Of a DNA stretch of 64,000 nucleotides, positions 1 to 11,423 are shown piece after piece. The stretch covers positions 14,411,710 through 14,475,709 of the forward strand of contig CP136062.1 in NCBI GenBank assembly GCA_032622095.1, in the 5' to 3' direction. Position 1 is the first letter of the stretch, and each line of letters begins with the position of its first letter. The notes beneath the pieces were generated by a model that saw only the letters and a program-made list of their open reading frames with translations, had not been told where the DNA came from and made no database searches. A program made the position numbers and the translations under genes. This stretch comes from Siphonodentalium dalli (Eukaryota; Mollusca; Scaphopoda; Gadilida; Siphonodentaliidae).

Positions 1-307
1 TGAATGGAGCCCTCGGCTATATGCCCTGAACCTCCTATGGGGTCGGGGGCAGAAAGGAACAAATGTCATTGCAGAGGGGTATCAAACCAGACATGGTGAC
101 GAAATATCAATAAATTTTGTAAATATTCTGCTAAAAAACAGCAATTGCATGTCATACACGCTAATTTTAATATTGATGTCGACGCAATTTATTCAGAATT
201 TTCTTAAATAAAATGAGAGATTACATGTGGAATATATAATATAACTGAAACAAACAAACACAAATATTTCAATATTTTGGCCAAAAGCCTGGATAAACAT
301 GTAGTGA

Positions 308-621
308 GTCTGACATTTGTAGAATGATGTCCTCCAGAGGGTGAATTAGTGATACATTAGTGATGCTACACCACAGTGGAATAGCATAACCAAATTCACC
401 CTCTTGGAACCTCCTACTGCTTAGGTTTAGCTTCTGGGAAGTATCTATAGTCAAAAATTAACATTTGCAGAAGATAAAATGCATGGTGAACATCACCAGC
501 TTCAACTGGGTCTTCCATAGCATTTGAGGAATAAGCAGAATGAGGTTCCCAGAGGGGGAATTTGGTGATGCTATTATTACTAAATTCACCCTCTGGGGAC
601 CTCATTCTGTAAATGTCAGAC
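308..621. mobile_element. MITE-like element with ~45-bp terminal inverted repeats
   Basis: The left end begins GTCTGACATTTG and the right end is its inverted complement, ending CAAATGTCAGAC-like at 621. Each arm carries a CCAGAGGGTGAATT block. There is no coding capacity, and I could not fix a clear target duplication. A diverged relative lies at 33717-34055. Non-autonomous DNA transposon is the likely class, inferred from structure only. Confidence 0.6.
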
Positions 622-1203
622 AGACTACATCTAGAAAAGTTCAAAATCATAAACATATTAAACATGTTTTATCTCTTCCAAAACTTTCAAAAACAACAAA
701 TTACGTTTTCATTACCAGTAGACACAGGAGTAACATCTGGGCTAGTATTCACCAACTGGGTTAATTTTATATAACGGAGAGTTCATTGGGTAGCGGCTGA
801 AGGCACAAGATGCATTCGCTAGCATTTACGATACATACTTTAGCCGATATGATTAACCCAATCTATCAGATTTGCAAATTGACACAACTAAATCACGAAC
901 ACTAATTGGATAAAATCCGCATAATGGTAGAGATTTAGGTGAATCTTTGCAGATTGGGTGCCAAATATATACTAGGCTGCAGATTGGGTGTTGAATATAT
1001 ATTGAGGCTAGTGGAAACTTCCAGTCTCCTTATATTCCAGAACGTGGACAAAAATTGATAAACAAAAACCTGTTCCTTTCGTCAGTGGTATATTATTTCG
1101 CTCCACGATATTTACCACTCATAATTGAAATGATTCAAACATAATTCTATGGGAAGGTTTTTAAGTAACTGGTGACCGACAATAAGTTGTCAATCTATAA
1201 TCC
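622..1203. other. AT-rich spacer with a short duplicated motif
   Basis: I see no gene here. The motif GCAGATTGGGTG plus about 20 flanking bases is duplicated in tandem around 950-1010. Otherwise this is unique-looking AT-rich sequence. Confidence 0.5.
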
Positions 1204-1947
1204 AGGGACCAGCCTAGAAGGCGATTTGGGAGACAGGGACCAGTCTAGAGGGCAACTTGGGAGACAGGGACCAGTCTAGAGGGTGACTTGGGAGACAGGG
1301 ACCAGACTAGAGGGCGACTTGGGAGACAGGGACCAGCCTAGAGGGCGACTTGGGAGACAGGGACCAGCCTAGAGGGCGACTTTGGAGACGGGGACCAGCC
1401 TAGAGGGCGACTTGGGAGATGGGGACCAGCCTAGAGGGCGACTTGGGAGACAGGGACCAGTCTAGAGGGTGACTTGAGAGACGGGGACCAGCCTAGAGGG
1501 CGACTTGGGAGATGGGGACCAGTCTAGAGGGCGACTTGGGAGACGGGGACCAGTCTAGAAGGCGACTTGGGCGATGTGGTGACTTGGGAGATGGGGACCA
1601 GCCTATAGGGTGACTTGGGAGACGGGGACCAGCCTAGAGGGCGACTTGAGAGACAGGGACCAGCCTAGAGGGCGACTTGGGAGACAGGAACCAGCCTAGA
1701 GGGCGACTTGGGAGACAGGGACCAGCCTAGAGGGTGACTTGGGAGACAGGGACCAGCCTAGAGGGCGACAGGGACCAGCCTAGAGGGCAACTTGGGAGAC
1801 GGGGACCAGCCTAGAGGGTGACTTGGGAGACAGGGACCAGCCTAGAGGGCGACTTGGGAGATGGGGACCAGCCTAGAGGGCGACTTGGGAGATGGGGACC
1901 AGCCTAGAGGGTGACTTGGGAGATGGGGACCAGCCTAGAGGGCGACT
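1204..1947. repeat. 31-bp minisatellite, about 24 copies
   Basis: The unit runs GGGACCAGCCTAGAGGGCGA plus CTTGGGAGACA. Variants affect a few fixed positions (CC/TC in AGCCTAG, GC/GT in GGGCGA, ACA/ATG/ACG at the unit end), and two units are shortened, near 1575 and 1770. A short open frame over the end of the array is a by-product of the repeat, not a gene. Just downstream (about 2205-2225) a fragment of the unit occurs in inverted orientation. Confidence 0.95.
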
Positions 1948-2304
1948 CCCTAAATTGTGCGACTTCTCAGTGAACTTCTCATATATCAGTATGCATATGT
2001 CCCAACATCATTGTAGTCAGTCAATATACTTTAAATATGGTGTTCTAAATCACTATAATCATTTTATAAGTGAACTCTTGTGTTGTATAATAATTACTGG
2101 ATCATAGAAGGGTGATGTTAAGATGTAAATTGAACTTCAGCTATTGTTACTTCTCCCTGATAACAGTCCACAATATCAAAACTGGGAGAAGTGACTTCTC
2201 CAAATTTGGTACCTCTAGGCTGGTGCCTGCTACGATCAGCCTTAAATTCACTTGATTGGATAATTCTATACCGTGACAACGACCGCAGATTATAAGTTAC
2301 AGGG

Positions 2305-2426
2305 CGAGTTGTTGCCGGATACGGTGTCATATGAGGCGAAGTGAGATTAATATCGGGTGAGGCCCTAGCCGAGCCTGATATTAATCTTGCTGAGCCTCAT
2401 ATGTCACAGTAGCCGGCAACTAAGAG
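2305..2426. mobile_element. Foldback element
   Basis: The arms GTTGCCGG...GTGTCATATGAGGC and GAGATTAATATC are followed by their inverted complements up to GCCGGCAAC, giving a near-perfect long hairpin with arms of about 50 bp. There is no ORF of note. A small non-autonomous DNA element is likely. Confidence 0.6.
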
Positions 2427-2429
2427 TCC

Positions 2430-3106
2430 TGTAACGATTTTATCATACTTTCCCTGTGAGAATTTGAAATACTTGTACGAAGTTCATTAGCTGCCAGTAA
2501 GTAAATTTGTTGTTTATGGTCATTAACTTAATATATAACACCACAGTGACGCGTCATGGGCGTTGAACGTCAACGCATTGAGTCAATGGCTAATCAGCAG
2601 AATCAGGACAACAAATTGAGTTTGATAGTTAATTTATGAGTGTTTAGAATTCCTCAAATATATCACATGCAGGTTTTGGTACATGGTACTATCTCTTAAA
2701 TTCACAGAAAATGATTTCCGACAGATATCCCTTTTCTTGGCGCCAAAATACACCGAAAACATACCCGAGGCGGCAGAGTTCCATGAAAAACAAGATGGCG
2801 TCTATCGACCACATATGAATCCATATACCCCCTGGGGCTTTCAATATGGGGTCGGTGACAATCAACGTGAACCTAATATGCCCCCATCTCGTGTCAGTAG
2901 ATCTCCATTCTCATTGGTCAATCTAATAGGACAGCATGATAAAGCTTCACATGGAGCCTTGCCCGGTATAAATCACCTGTACTATATATACATCCAGTTG
3001 GTGAATACGAGACCTGGTGTTACAATTAAAATATTGTAATGTTCTAGAAATAGTAAATAATTTCTGTAAAAGTTTGTTGAAAGAGTAAGTCAAACTGACA
3101 TAAGAA
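2430..3106. other. Downstream flank without recognised gene
   Basis: A 118-codon open frame on the plus strand (2683-3039) has no recognisable domain, no splice context and ordinary AT-rich codon use. I treat it as chance. I see nothing else in this stretch. Confidence 0.4.
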
Positions 3107-3321
3107 TACAGTAATGCCCTAAATAATTGACTTCTTAACCACAACAGAATTATGGGTAATGTTTCAGGATTTAGTCGGAAATATGACTTGTTGCCATTCA
3201 TCGGAAAGCTCTCACAGAGCTTTCCGATGAATGGCAACAAGCCATATTTCTGACTAAATCTTGAAAAGTTACCCATAATTCTGCTGTGGTTTAGGGGTCA
3301 ATTATTTAGGGCATTACTGTA
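3107..3321. mobile_element. Long-palindrome MITE, family Pal, copy 1
   Basis: Perfect-looking palindrome with arms of about 100 bp. It starts TACAGTAATGCCCTAAAT, passes through ATTATGGGTAA and GGATTTAGTCGGAAATATG, and folds at GGAAAGCTCTC. The same palindrome occurs at 5574-5789, 5817-5967 (partial), 6892-7108, 27208-27388, 58967-59090 (partial) and 59744-59937. This copy starts about 30 bases beyond the stop codon of the macro/Deltex gene, so it probably lies in its 3' UTR. Confidence 0.85.
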
Positions 3322-3353
3322 CATTATGAATATCCAAACAGAATCCTGTGGAT

Positions 3354-3531
3354 TCAAGGAAATCTGCGGGTGGAGCTGCGGGTGCCATAACTATGATTTT
3401 GTGAATGTCGAGCAGGACGTTGCACTGATCTGTCAGGACTTTTGCTCTTCTTTAATTCTTCTACTGTCACTCCTTTATCAGCCAGCTCCTCTTTGACTCG
3501 TCGGAGATACGTTTTATCTGGGTACCCAAAA
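3354..3531 (-). CDS. Exon E9 (last): end of the Deltex C-terminal domain, macro-RING-Deltex E3 ligase
   Basis: Acceptor TATTTTTAG precedes TTTTGGGTACCC. Incoming phase 2 matches E8 exactly, the junction creating Asn in GGPENFGYPD. The exon encodes residues 872-930 of the E5-E9 reading: FGYPDKTYLRRVKEEL followed by a basic Ser/Arg-rich tail, ending in TGA at 3354-3356. The motif GYPDxxYLxRVxxEL followed by a short KGVT is the signature of the extreme C terminus of the Deltex DTC domain (established family knowledge). The acceptor and first 35 or so coding bases recur twice more upstream at an exact 65-bp period (exon starts 3596 and 3661). Only the 3531 copy keeps the frame. The tail after KGVT is longer than in vertebrate DTX proteins. 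Confidence 0.9.
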
Positions 3532-3675
3532 CTAAAAATATTAGCAATACATTATTTTAGACTCATTGGAGGTATGTTTGAAATGGGTACCCAAAGCTAA
3601 ATATATTAACAATATATGATGTTTGACTTGTTGGAGGTACATTTCATTCAGGTATCCAAAGCTGTAAAATATGAT
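3498..3675 (-). repeat. Three tandem copies of the E9 splice acceptor plus exon start (65-bp period)
   Basis: On the minus strand, a T-rich tract, an AG, then YTTTGGRTACC and a TAYCTCC...GTC segment appear three times, with exon starts at 3661, 3596 and 3531. The spacing is exactly 65 and 65 bases. The middle copy carries an in-frame TGA after the CTCCAA codons. The outer copies are diverged from the functional one in coding positions. They look like tandem duplicates spanning the intron-exon boundary. Confidence 0.85.
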
Positions 3676-4650
3676 TACACTTACACATGGGGACAAAATG
3701 CAAGTTGTTAATACATTGAATGAATTTTATGGTAAATATTGCCGTCTAAGCCTTCACTAAGTATTTGTACCTATTAATAAAGTCCATAATCTTCGTTTAA
3801 CATAAAAGTAAAATTCCAATTTCTTAGGTCAAATCAATTTTTAAAGCATGCGGTTACCAGTGATGACTTTTTGAAAAACAAAGAGGTATAACTCTTTAAT
3901 GGAAATTGTGAACAACGTCAATGAACCGTCATTTGAAGCCCCCCTGATGCCAAACATGCAAACCAAATTTCATCGAGATCCAATAACAGATGGTCGAGAT
4001 ATATGAGCAGACGGACACAATGATGAATGAATGAACAGACGGATGGCCCGATAAACGCATGTAATCCAGTATACCCCCATAATTACACAGGAGAGATTCC
4101 ATAATTGTAACCGATGAAAAGCCAAATCGCTCATAAAGTCACTTAAAATGTGCAAGTGAAGTATGTTATTTAGGAACAGAACATAACTAAAATATATATT
4201 CCCCGCATTATTTTTCGACTTTATAAGGTTCCCTGTGAAAACAAAAAAAAGTTCCCATGTTTTGTACTGGTGGCATATGATCTCTATGGGCGTAAGCCAG
4301 AGTAGAGATTCGTGGTATGATCTAACATGTAACGTACTAGAATAACATGAGATTGATGAGTATAAAGTACTTCACACAGCTGGTGCATGATACAGTACAA
4401 AGTATTTGGGAAGATAAAATTGTTGTAACTAAATATATTGAGAACGATATTTTTTAGAATGGGAAACTAAGACATATTACGCCATATTGGCAACATCTAT
4501 TGGTTTTATGCCGAGTTGACATTGGGCCTGGTACACTCAAGTTCCACAGATTCAGTCCACTGGAATTTTGAAAACAGCATTTTCCACCCAGCATATATGT
4601 GACCCGCCATATCAAATCCAGTCGTAAGTCGGGATTTTTTTACCCTGTGC

Positions 4651-4716
4651 CAATGCATTCTCTTATATATGCGAGTCGACCATAGGTCGCCTCGCATATA
4701 TAAGAGAATGCATTGG
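4651..4716. repeat. Hairpin around CAATGCATTCTCTTATATATG
   Basis: CCAATGCATTCTCTTATATA is followed, after a 20-base loop, by its inverted complement ending GCATTGG. The same stem with a longer loop recurs at 22551-22648 and a degenerate version near 4795-4855, so this is a dispersed foldback family. Confidence 0.6.
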
Positions 4717-5573
4717 CCTAACAATTTTTTACAATTTTAATAATTTTTTCTTGTATTCTTTAACAATTTTATAATTTCACCCATACAGAGCCCCAGACAA
4801 ACATGAGCAGACGACACTCTTCTATATGCTTCTATATATGTGTGGGGCTCCCTGCAGGGTAATGGATGTTTTTTATTTTAATACTAGGCCAACTAAATCA
4901 ATTTTTGTGTGTGTATGCAATTGTGACTAAGTATAATTAAATACATCGAAACAAAAGTGTTTACCCAATCACAGAGCCGCAAACAAAAGGTAACGAGACT
5001 GAAACTGATAGATTTAATTTAGGAAGAGGGAAATAGTGTACGGGTTTTTCCAGGAATTACCATAACTAATCTAATTTTCTATCGCACATAATTATTTTGG
5101 CGATTGCTCTGTGTAATCATTCCAAATCCCGCGATCATAAAGGAATGCCAACTATTCAAGGGTTTTCCAACATTTCAAGGATTTATACATACCCTATTAT
5201 TCAAGGGTTTTCAATGAGTTTAGGTGAAATACAAGGTTATTCAAGGAGCCGTGGTAACCATGTTTATTGACATTAGTACAAGTCAATTTTCCTTCTCTTT
5301 GAAGACTGCCGACATCTTTTATCAATTGAAAACTAGGATCCTTATGATGCATACCATATGAAGGTATGTGTTACGCTTTACAACACCAGTTATCCTACGT
5401 TGTTGTGCGCAGACAGTAACGTACTATGTGGAGCCACAAAATAAGCGGCGACAAACAGGTGAGTCATATTTCTGTCTATCAATTATCTTTTTTGCGGACG
5501 AAAAAAACTAAAATCTGGTAGTACCCTTTGTAGCATATACCCTGGCATCCACAGGCAGTATTTTTCAGTAACC

Positions 5574-5789
5574 TACAGTAATGCCCTAAGTAATCCACTC
5601 CATAACCACAGCAGAATTATGGGTAACTTTTCAGGATTTAGTCAGAAATGTGGAGTGTTGCCATTCATCGGAAAGCTCTCGGGGAGAGCTTTCCGATGAA
5701 TGGCAACAAGCCATATTTCGACTAAATCCTGAAAAGTTACCCATAATTCTGCTGTGGTTATGGAGTCGATTACTTAGGGCATTACTGTA
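5574..5789. mobile_element. Pal MITE, copy 2
   Basis: Full-length copy with both ~100-bp arms and the TACAGTAATGCC / GGCATTACTGTA termini. The second arm has lost a base in TTTCGACTAAATCC. It is 28 bp from copy 3. Confidence 0.85.
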
Positions 5790-5816
5790 TCCTTAGAATT
5801 ATTGAAATTATATTAT

Positions 5817-5967
5817 AGTCGGAATTATGGCTTGTTGCCACTCATCGGAAAGCTCTCAGTGAGAGCTTTCCGATGAATGCCAACAAGCCATATTTCTGAT
5901 TAAATCCTGAAAAGTTACCCATAATTCTGCTGTGGTTAAGGAGTCGCTTATTTAGGGCATTACTGTA
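5817..5967. mobile_element. Pal MITE, copy 3 (left arm truncated)
   Basis: Begins inside the left arm at AGTCGGAATTATGGC and keeps the whole right arm to GGGCATTACTGTA. Confidence 0.8.
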
Positions 5968-6041
5968 TTTCCGAACATCCAAATCATGTGATCAAATACA
6001 GGGAGTTGTTTCTGGACCAACATACTGGAAAATGAAAGTAT

Positions 6042-6341
6042 ATGATGAAGTCTGAGGATGGCATAGTTCCAAATGAACAAGTGAAAGAATTAAAAGCGAA
6101 TAGATATGAGCAAAGGGATGGTGTATACATAATCAACAATATTACGAAAAAGAATAAACTAAACAGTCCAGTAAAAGTCCCAGAAAGCAGAAGGTCAATC
6201 ACATTTGAAGACCAATGTCGCCGAAATGAGAGTCAGGAAAGCAGGATAATAGGAGCTGACGATACATCGACCAATGAAAAGGAGACATTCTTAAGAGAAG
6301 TCGCCACTTTGATGCCATGGCAACTATTTCATATACAATAA
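6042..6341 (+). CDS. Orphan ORF, 99 codons, function unknown
   Basis: Open frame rich in Lys, Glu, Arg and Asn, without membrane segment, cysteine cluster or motif I know. It begins MMKSEDGIVPNEQVKEL and ends PWQLFHIQ. The composition is more protein-like than other short frames here. It lies antisense inside an intron of the Deltex-type gene, between foldback copies, and no splice partner was found. It may be a remnant of a transposon or retrogene, or chance. Confidence 0.22.
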   Translation: MMKSEDGIVPNEQVKELKANRYEQRDGVYIINNITKKNKLNSPVKVPESRRSITFEDQCRRNESQESRIIGADDTSTNEKETFLREVATLMPWQLFHIQ

Positions 6342-6891
6342 ATATTCATGGTGGGTGACGGGGTTTGCCGAATGGAAGTGGGCGTCGCCTATACAAGACC
6401 TCATATTCCCAACTGTTGCAAAAATGTGGACTGGGAAATGGACTAGTCACAGTCAACTGCGTAAACATTGTGTGGCTTGCTGGGTGTGGGAAAAAAGTTG
6501 AATTTTTCGCCTGTTCTTCTATCAAAATGATGGCTATCTTCATGTGATTTTCGTTTTGATGAATAGCCTGTTGTTCTGGCCCTACCTCGATCATGCGCTC
6601 GTTTTCATTTAGTAAATAATCAACATACCATATTACATTTATCGTTTCCGAAAGCAAAACAAGAACAACTTACACACTTGGAAGTCCCTGTTCGCTTAAA
6701 ATAGATTATGTAATTCATGGAAGGGGAACGAAACACACGCGAAACGAAATTCTCATAGTTCGATTGAACAGCCACAGCGAGTGAGTGAACTCTTTGATGC
6801 GCGTCGATGTTTGATCATCATACTTTAATTTAGTCTTTACCGGCAAAAATCATGCTTACAGATCATCGTAATTTGGGCACAATTTTGCATT

Positions 6892-7108
6892 TACAGTAAT
6901 GCTCTAATTAATCAACTTCTTAACCACAGCATAATTATGGGTAACTTTTAAGGATTTAGTCGGAAATATGCCTTGTTGCTATTCATCGGAAAGCTCTCGG
7001 CAAGAGCTTTCCGATGAATGGCAACAAGCTATATTTCCGACTAAATCCTGAAAAGTTACCCATAATTTTGCTGTGGTTAAGAAGTCGATTAATTAGAGCA
7101 TTACTTTA
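6892..7108. mobile_element. Pal MITE, copy 4
   Basis: Complete palindrome with termini TACAGTAATGCTCTAATT and the inverted complement ending ATTACTTTA. It shows several substitutions relative to copies 1 and 2. Confidence 0.85.
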
Positions 7109-8338
7109 TGACACACTATTTACCGGCTCTAAATTGGAGGAATTTAATATAGGAAACATGTATTTATCGGTAGACGAATTCACTAGTATACTCCTTTGAC
7201 TTAATAGTATTCACTAGTATACACCTATGACTTAATAAAATGGAATCTTCCATCATAACTGTCCAAAAAAATGCAACATATCAAGTTACTTGGACACGTT
7301 TCATTGTATCAGATATTTCTATTATCGTTTAGTTCATAGGGATTTGATGAGACATATTCCATGGTATTTTAATGACAAATATAGCCCTAATATTCAAGTT
7401 AGCGAATATTTCAGATCACAGTTGTGAACAAAGCTTACATTATATTCTGCACCAAGTTGAAGATGTGGTACTTGTATATACTCAGAGTATTATTTCAGGT
7501 CCTCTGATGATATTTACACTTGGTTTCAATCTATTTCCCCATTTTATCCAGGAAAGAACATATTTTTGGTGCAAAACAGCGCACACATGTTATCTTTTTT
7601 TGGCGCACAATTGTTATCTTTGTCATTTCTCAGGTGCGCACATGTTATCCATGAACGCTGGCTGGTGGTTCCCAAATTGTCATTTTCTTGTGATAAACTT
7701 GAACAAAAGATAGGGTTATATTGGTTATTTGGGTACCCAAGAGAACCAAAATCATAGTTATGTTGAAACGTTTGAGCATGTATGAGTTTTTTTCGGCAAA
7801 AATTGCCACCGAAGTGGTGCAAGTTACTTCGAAAACAGAAACTGTCGCATTGATATGGTAATAATTTCAATAATTTTAAGGATAGGATACTGAAAAAACT
7901 TTCTATGGACGCCAGGGTATATGCTACGAAGGGTATTACCAGACTTTTGTTTTTTCGTCAGAGAAAAAGTGAAACATGTTTCACATGTTTGTTATAGCTC
8001 AGTTTATGACACAAATGTCAGATAACTGGAGTGTTTACATTGCATTGAAAATAGAATCTCTCTGTTGTGTGTGTTAATGGATACAACGTAACAGATGTAT
8101 CACAGCCTTGGTGTTATTTTCTCTAATAAATTTCCTGCACAATGCACGCAATGTACTCATTTCAACGCTACTTTAATCAATTTACTTATGAACAGTTTGG
8201 AGACATTGTAAAAATAGATTTACTTACGAACAGTTTTGAGAAATGGTAAATAGTTTACTTTCAGATTTCGTTATAGAGACTCACTAATTCGTCAATATGA
8301 ATGAAAATCCATCGTAAAGAGAAACTGTACATAACTCA

Positions 8339-8915
<577 letters not shown>

Positions 8916-8938
8916 GGATTGGGATGGTTTTCTTGCAA

Positions 8939-9600
8939 AGATTCTTTCTATAATAAATAATATAACGCCCACTAATGCTGCATTTCATTTTAGAACTTTA
9001 TTTATAATTGGTTACCCAGCATTGCAAGGGTTAAAAGAGTACACAAGCCTTTAATATTATTTATTACGGGTGACAGATAATAAAGTCACTTACTAAATAT
9101 ATTCACATTCTTTACCAATGCCAAAGATGAACCCACAACACTAACAGTTAAGTGTCCCGACCCTTCTGCCATTATTTTGGTGACTTTATATCACGCCATT
9201 AGATTCCCATTATCATGTCGATGCATCTTAGTTTGCAGAAAATTGGTAAATTTACAATGAGAAGTTTGGAACATAATGTGATAAGATATCTGAGAAATTA
9301 AACAATTCCATTTTTTCCCTGCACAGAACAAAATTTATCACATATTAATTAGCCCCTAAACCTGGCCTCATATTTTTTAGTAAGACACACATGTATTATT
9401 GGCACATGCAGGGATGTAACAGCTTAGCGCAATAATATCGATCAATGTTATTATTATGTTAATTAGTATACAACTATGAAATTAATTTTGTCAATTTTGT
9501 CAACATGAAAGCTTGGCTCGAATAGAATTTAGTACACTTGGTTAATAATTTTATACAGAATTGCGACTCATCAGAGATCCTCTATGGTGCGGGTGCCTAT
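8939..9600. other. Intron sequence without recognised elements
   Basis: AT-rich, with no ORF, no long palindrome and no tandem array. It belongs to the E7-E8 intron. Confidence 0.5.
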
Positions 9601-9719
9601 GATAAACAACTAATATTTTGTGTTGAACGGCCTTATATATAGTGAATTATTATTAAATATAAATTAAAGTCGAGGAGAATCCTCCAGGGAGGCTCTCAAT
9701 CTAAGCAAAATCCTTGTAA

Positions 9720-9762
9720 TGGTCTAGCACTTTCGATAACTGGTGTATCTTCATCAGGACCA
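9720..9762 (-). ncRNA. Hammerhead-ribozyme-like motif (candidate)
   Basis: Minus strand: TGGTC, then CTGATGA, then GATA/TATC closing a CACCAGT loop with one extra A, then GAAA, then GTGC, TA and GACCA. TGGTC and GACCA pair as stem I, and the invariant CTGATGA and GAAA boxes are in order, with a UA at the expected cleavage position. Stem III would be minimal, as reported for hammerheads of Penelope-like elements and retrozymes (family knowledge). Weak points are the bulged A at the base of stem II and the very short stem III. No second copy was found in the window. Confidence 0.4.
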
Positions 9763-9889
9763 GAATGGCATGGGCAGAAGTGGATTTTTGCCTGTCCTTT
9801 TATACTTTAGATTGGTTGAGAGTGTAATTTGATTGGTCAATGAGTAGAGGTCAGTGGGTAGTAGTTAACCCAGAAGAGGTCATGAGGTG

Positions 9890-10540
9890 GTGTGCGGGTA
9901 TATTGCGGGTATTTTTTCCCGTTGAGATTTGCGGGTAGTTTGTGCGGGTATATGGTCGCTTCCCCATAACTGCAGTTCAGTGCGGGTAGTTGTGTGGGTA
10001 TGTTGGATTCGGTGCTCCAAATATGTCGGTTGGCCCTTGATTTCCGTTCAATTTGTGCGGGTAGTTCAAGCGGGTATGTTTTTTACCATACACTGTGGTC
10101 GAGTGCAGGTAGTGGTAGCGGGTATGTTGGGTGCATTGCTACAGGTGACCAGGTGTGTGCATAGATTTGAGTATGAACGTTTGGGGTATATGATATGTAA
10201 GCCTGGTTGCCCAAGCTTTGTGGTTGCGGGTATGCGTCGAACATGCAACGTTCATACGGCCGGAAATGATGTGGCTATGTCGTTTTAATCATGACAATAA
10301 GTACCCAACACTGGTGTGTATTGTTTAGTATCCGTAGTTGTAGTGCTCCGTTGATGGTATGGGTACTTCTTGTATCCAGGTATGGTTTACAAGAGGATTT
10401 ATCTATCGCGATATATCTTGTGCAGAGCGTGCACGAGTGGGGTGTGGTTTGTAATTGTTTAAACAGGAAGGTCTTGATTAGCAGAGACCCATGTTGGGTG
10501 TTGCGTGGTCGCGACGATGGTGGTTTGTTGGTGTGCAGAG
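9890..10540 (+). repeat. Degenerate GCGGGTAT-rich stretch
   Basis: The plus strand repeats GTGCGGGTAKTTGTGCGGGTAT-like phrases at irregular spacing from 9890 to about 10240, with local G-richness unlike the flanks. It belongs to the 5.9-kb insertion. Open frames of 119 and 84 codons show no protein features. Confidence 0.5.
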
Positions 10541-10549
10541 TGTGAGTAT

Positions 10550-10918
10550 ATATAATATTTTTTTACCCAAAATATGTATCTCCTATAATAAATATCTTGG
10601 ACACTGAAACTAATGGTTATATATTCTTGCTTGCAAGAAATCTAGAAGTCGTAAAAAAAACAAATCGGTACGCAATACCTCGAGTCAAATGCCAATTAAT
10701 GGCGATATATTCTTTGGACCAATCATGCGAGTCCTTTCACTATAACAGCGATGGAAAGACAAGACCTCATTCATTTTAATTTCTTCCTCCTGTGTGTTTG
10801 ATGCGTTTGACCGAGTGCGCGGGGCGGGAATGTTGATCCCAACTGGGAGGGCCCTCTATGTTCAGTGTCCAAGATATTTATTATAGGAGATACATATTTT
10901 GGGTAAAAAAATATTATA
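10550..10918. mobile_element. ~370-bp element with 55-bp inverted ends inside the insertion
   Basis: ATTTTTTTACCCAAAATATG / TCTCCTATAATAAATATC at the left is matched by the inverted complement at 10862-10915 (GATATTTATTATAGGAGATA, then CATATTTTGGGTAAAAAAAT). The interior 10600-10785 is the inverted counterpart of 15375-15560, so this small element and the right end of the 5.9-kb insertion share a family. Confidence 0.55.
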
Positions 10919-11284
10919 TCTCCTTCAAATATATCTTGGACACTGAAACTAATGGTTATAATTAGAATTCTTGAAGAGGAGGAGGCCACGAGGCAGATAA
11001 TCCGACTATGTCCATGAAACCCACCTGCTGAAGCAGAAAAGACCTGCATCCTGTACCAAAAAGATTTCTTGGTAGACATGTGCCAAAAATAGATCATTGT
11101 GTCCCATATGTAATAGTTCAGATAAACTCAAAAACAACTGAGCCTCCTAACAGGAAACACCACGTACTTCATGTGTCCTACTAGTAATGATCACAGGGTG
11201 AAGGGGTCCAGGATAAACATTGGTCATAGGCAAGGGGGATAACTCATTCATTCATGTACCTAATAGGATAAAGGAACCTATCCC

Positions 11285-11423
11285 ACCCCCCCCCCCCCTC
11301 CTTAGAGGATGAAGCAGCACTATCACGACATCCAGAGGATGCTGACTGGCCCACAATACATGCAAAAGGTGCAACGAGGGGAAAACACGGTTATGACAGC
11401 CCCCCCCCCCCCCCCCCCCCCCC
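11285..11423. repeat. Two long C homopolymers
   Basis: Runs of C at about 11285-11298 and 11401-11423. Their length is probably variable, and reads through them are error-prone. The open frame rich in Gly across them is spurious. Confidence 0.8.

Noticed and set aside
1204-1947. CRISPR-like regular repeats
   Set aside because: Units are contiguous with no unique spacers, and the genome is clearly eukaryotic. The same reasoning applies to the 22-, 27-, 35- and 164-bp arrays.
4200-4330. Similarity to the palindrome at 18236-18325 as a regulatory element
   Set aside because: Both share CATGATCTATG/CATAAGGGCATTAGCC-like phrases typical of a dispersed foldback repeat. There is no positional link to a promoter.
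7700-7760. Possible extra copy of the E9 start (LGYPNNQY on the minus strand)
   Set aside because: Only the LGYP codons agree. There is no acceptor, and the surrounding bases do not match E9 or its two clear duplicates.
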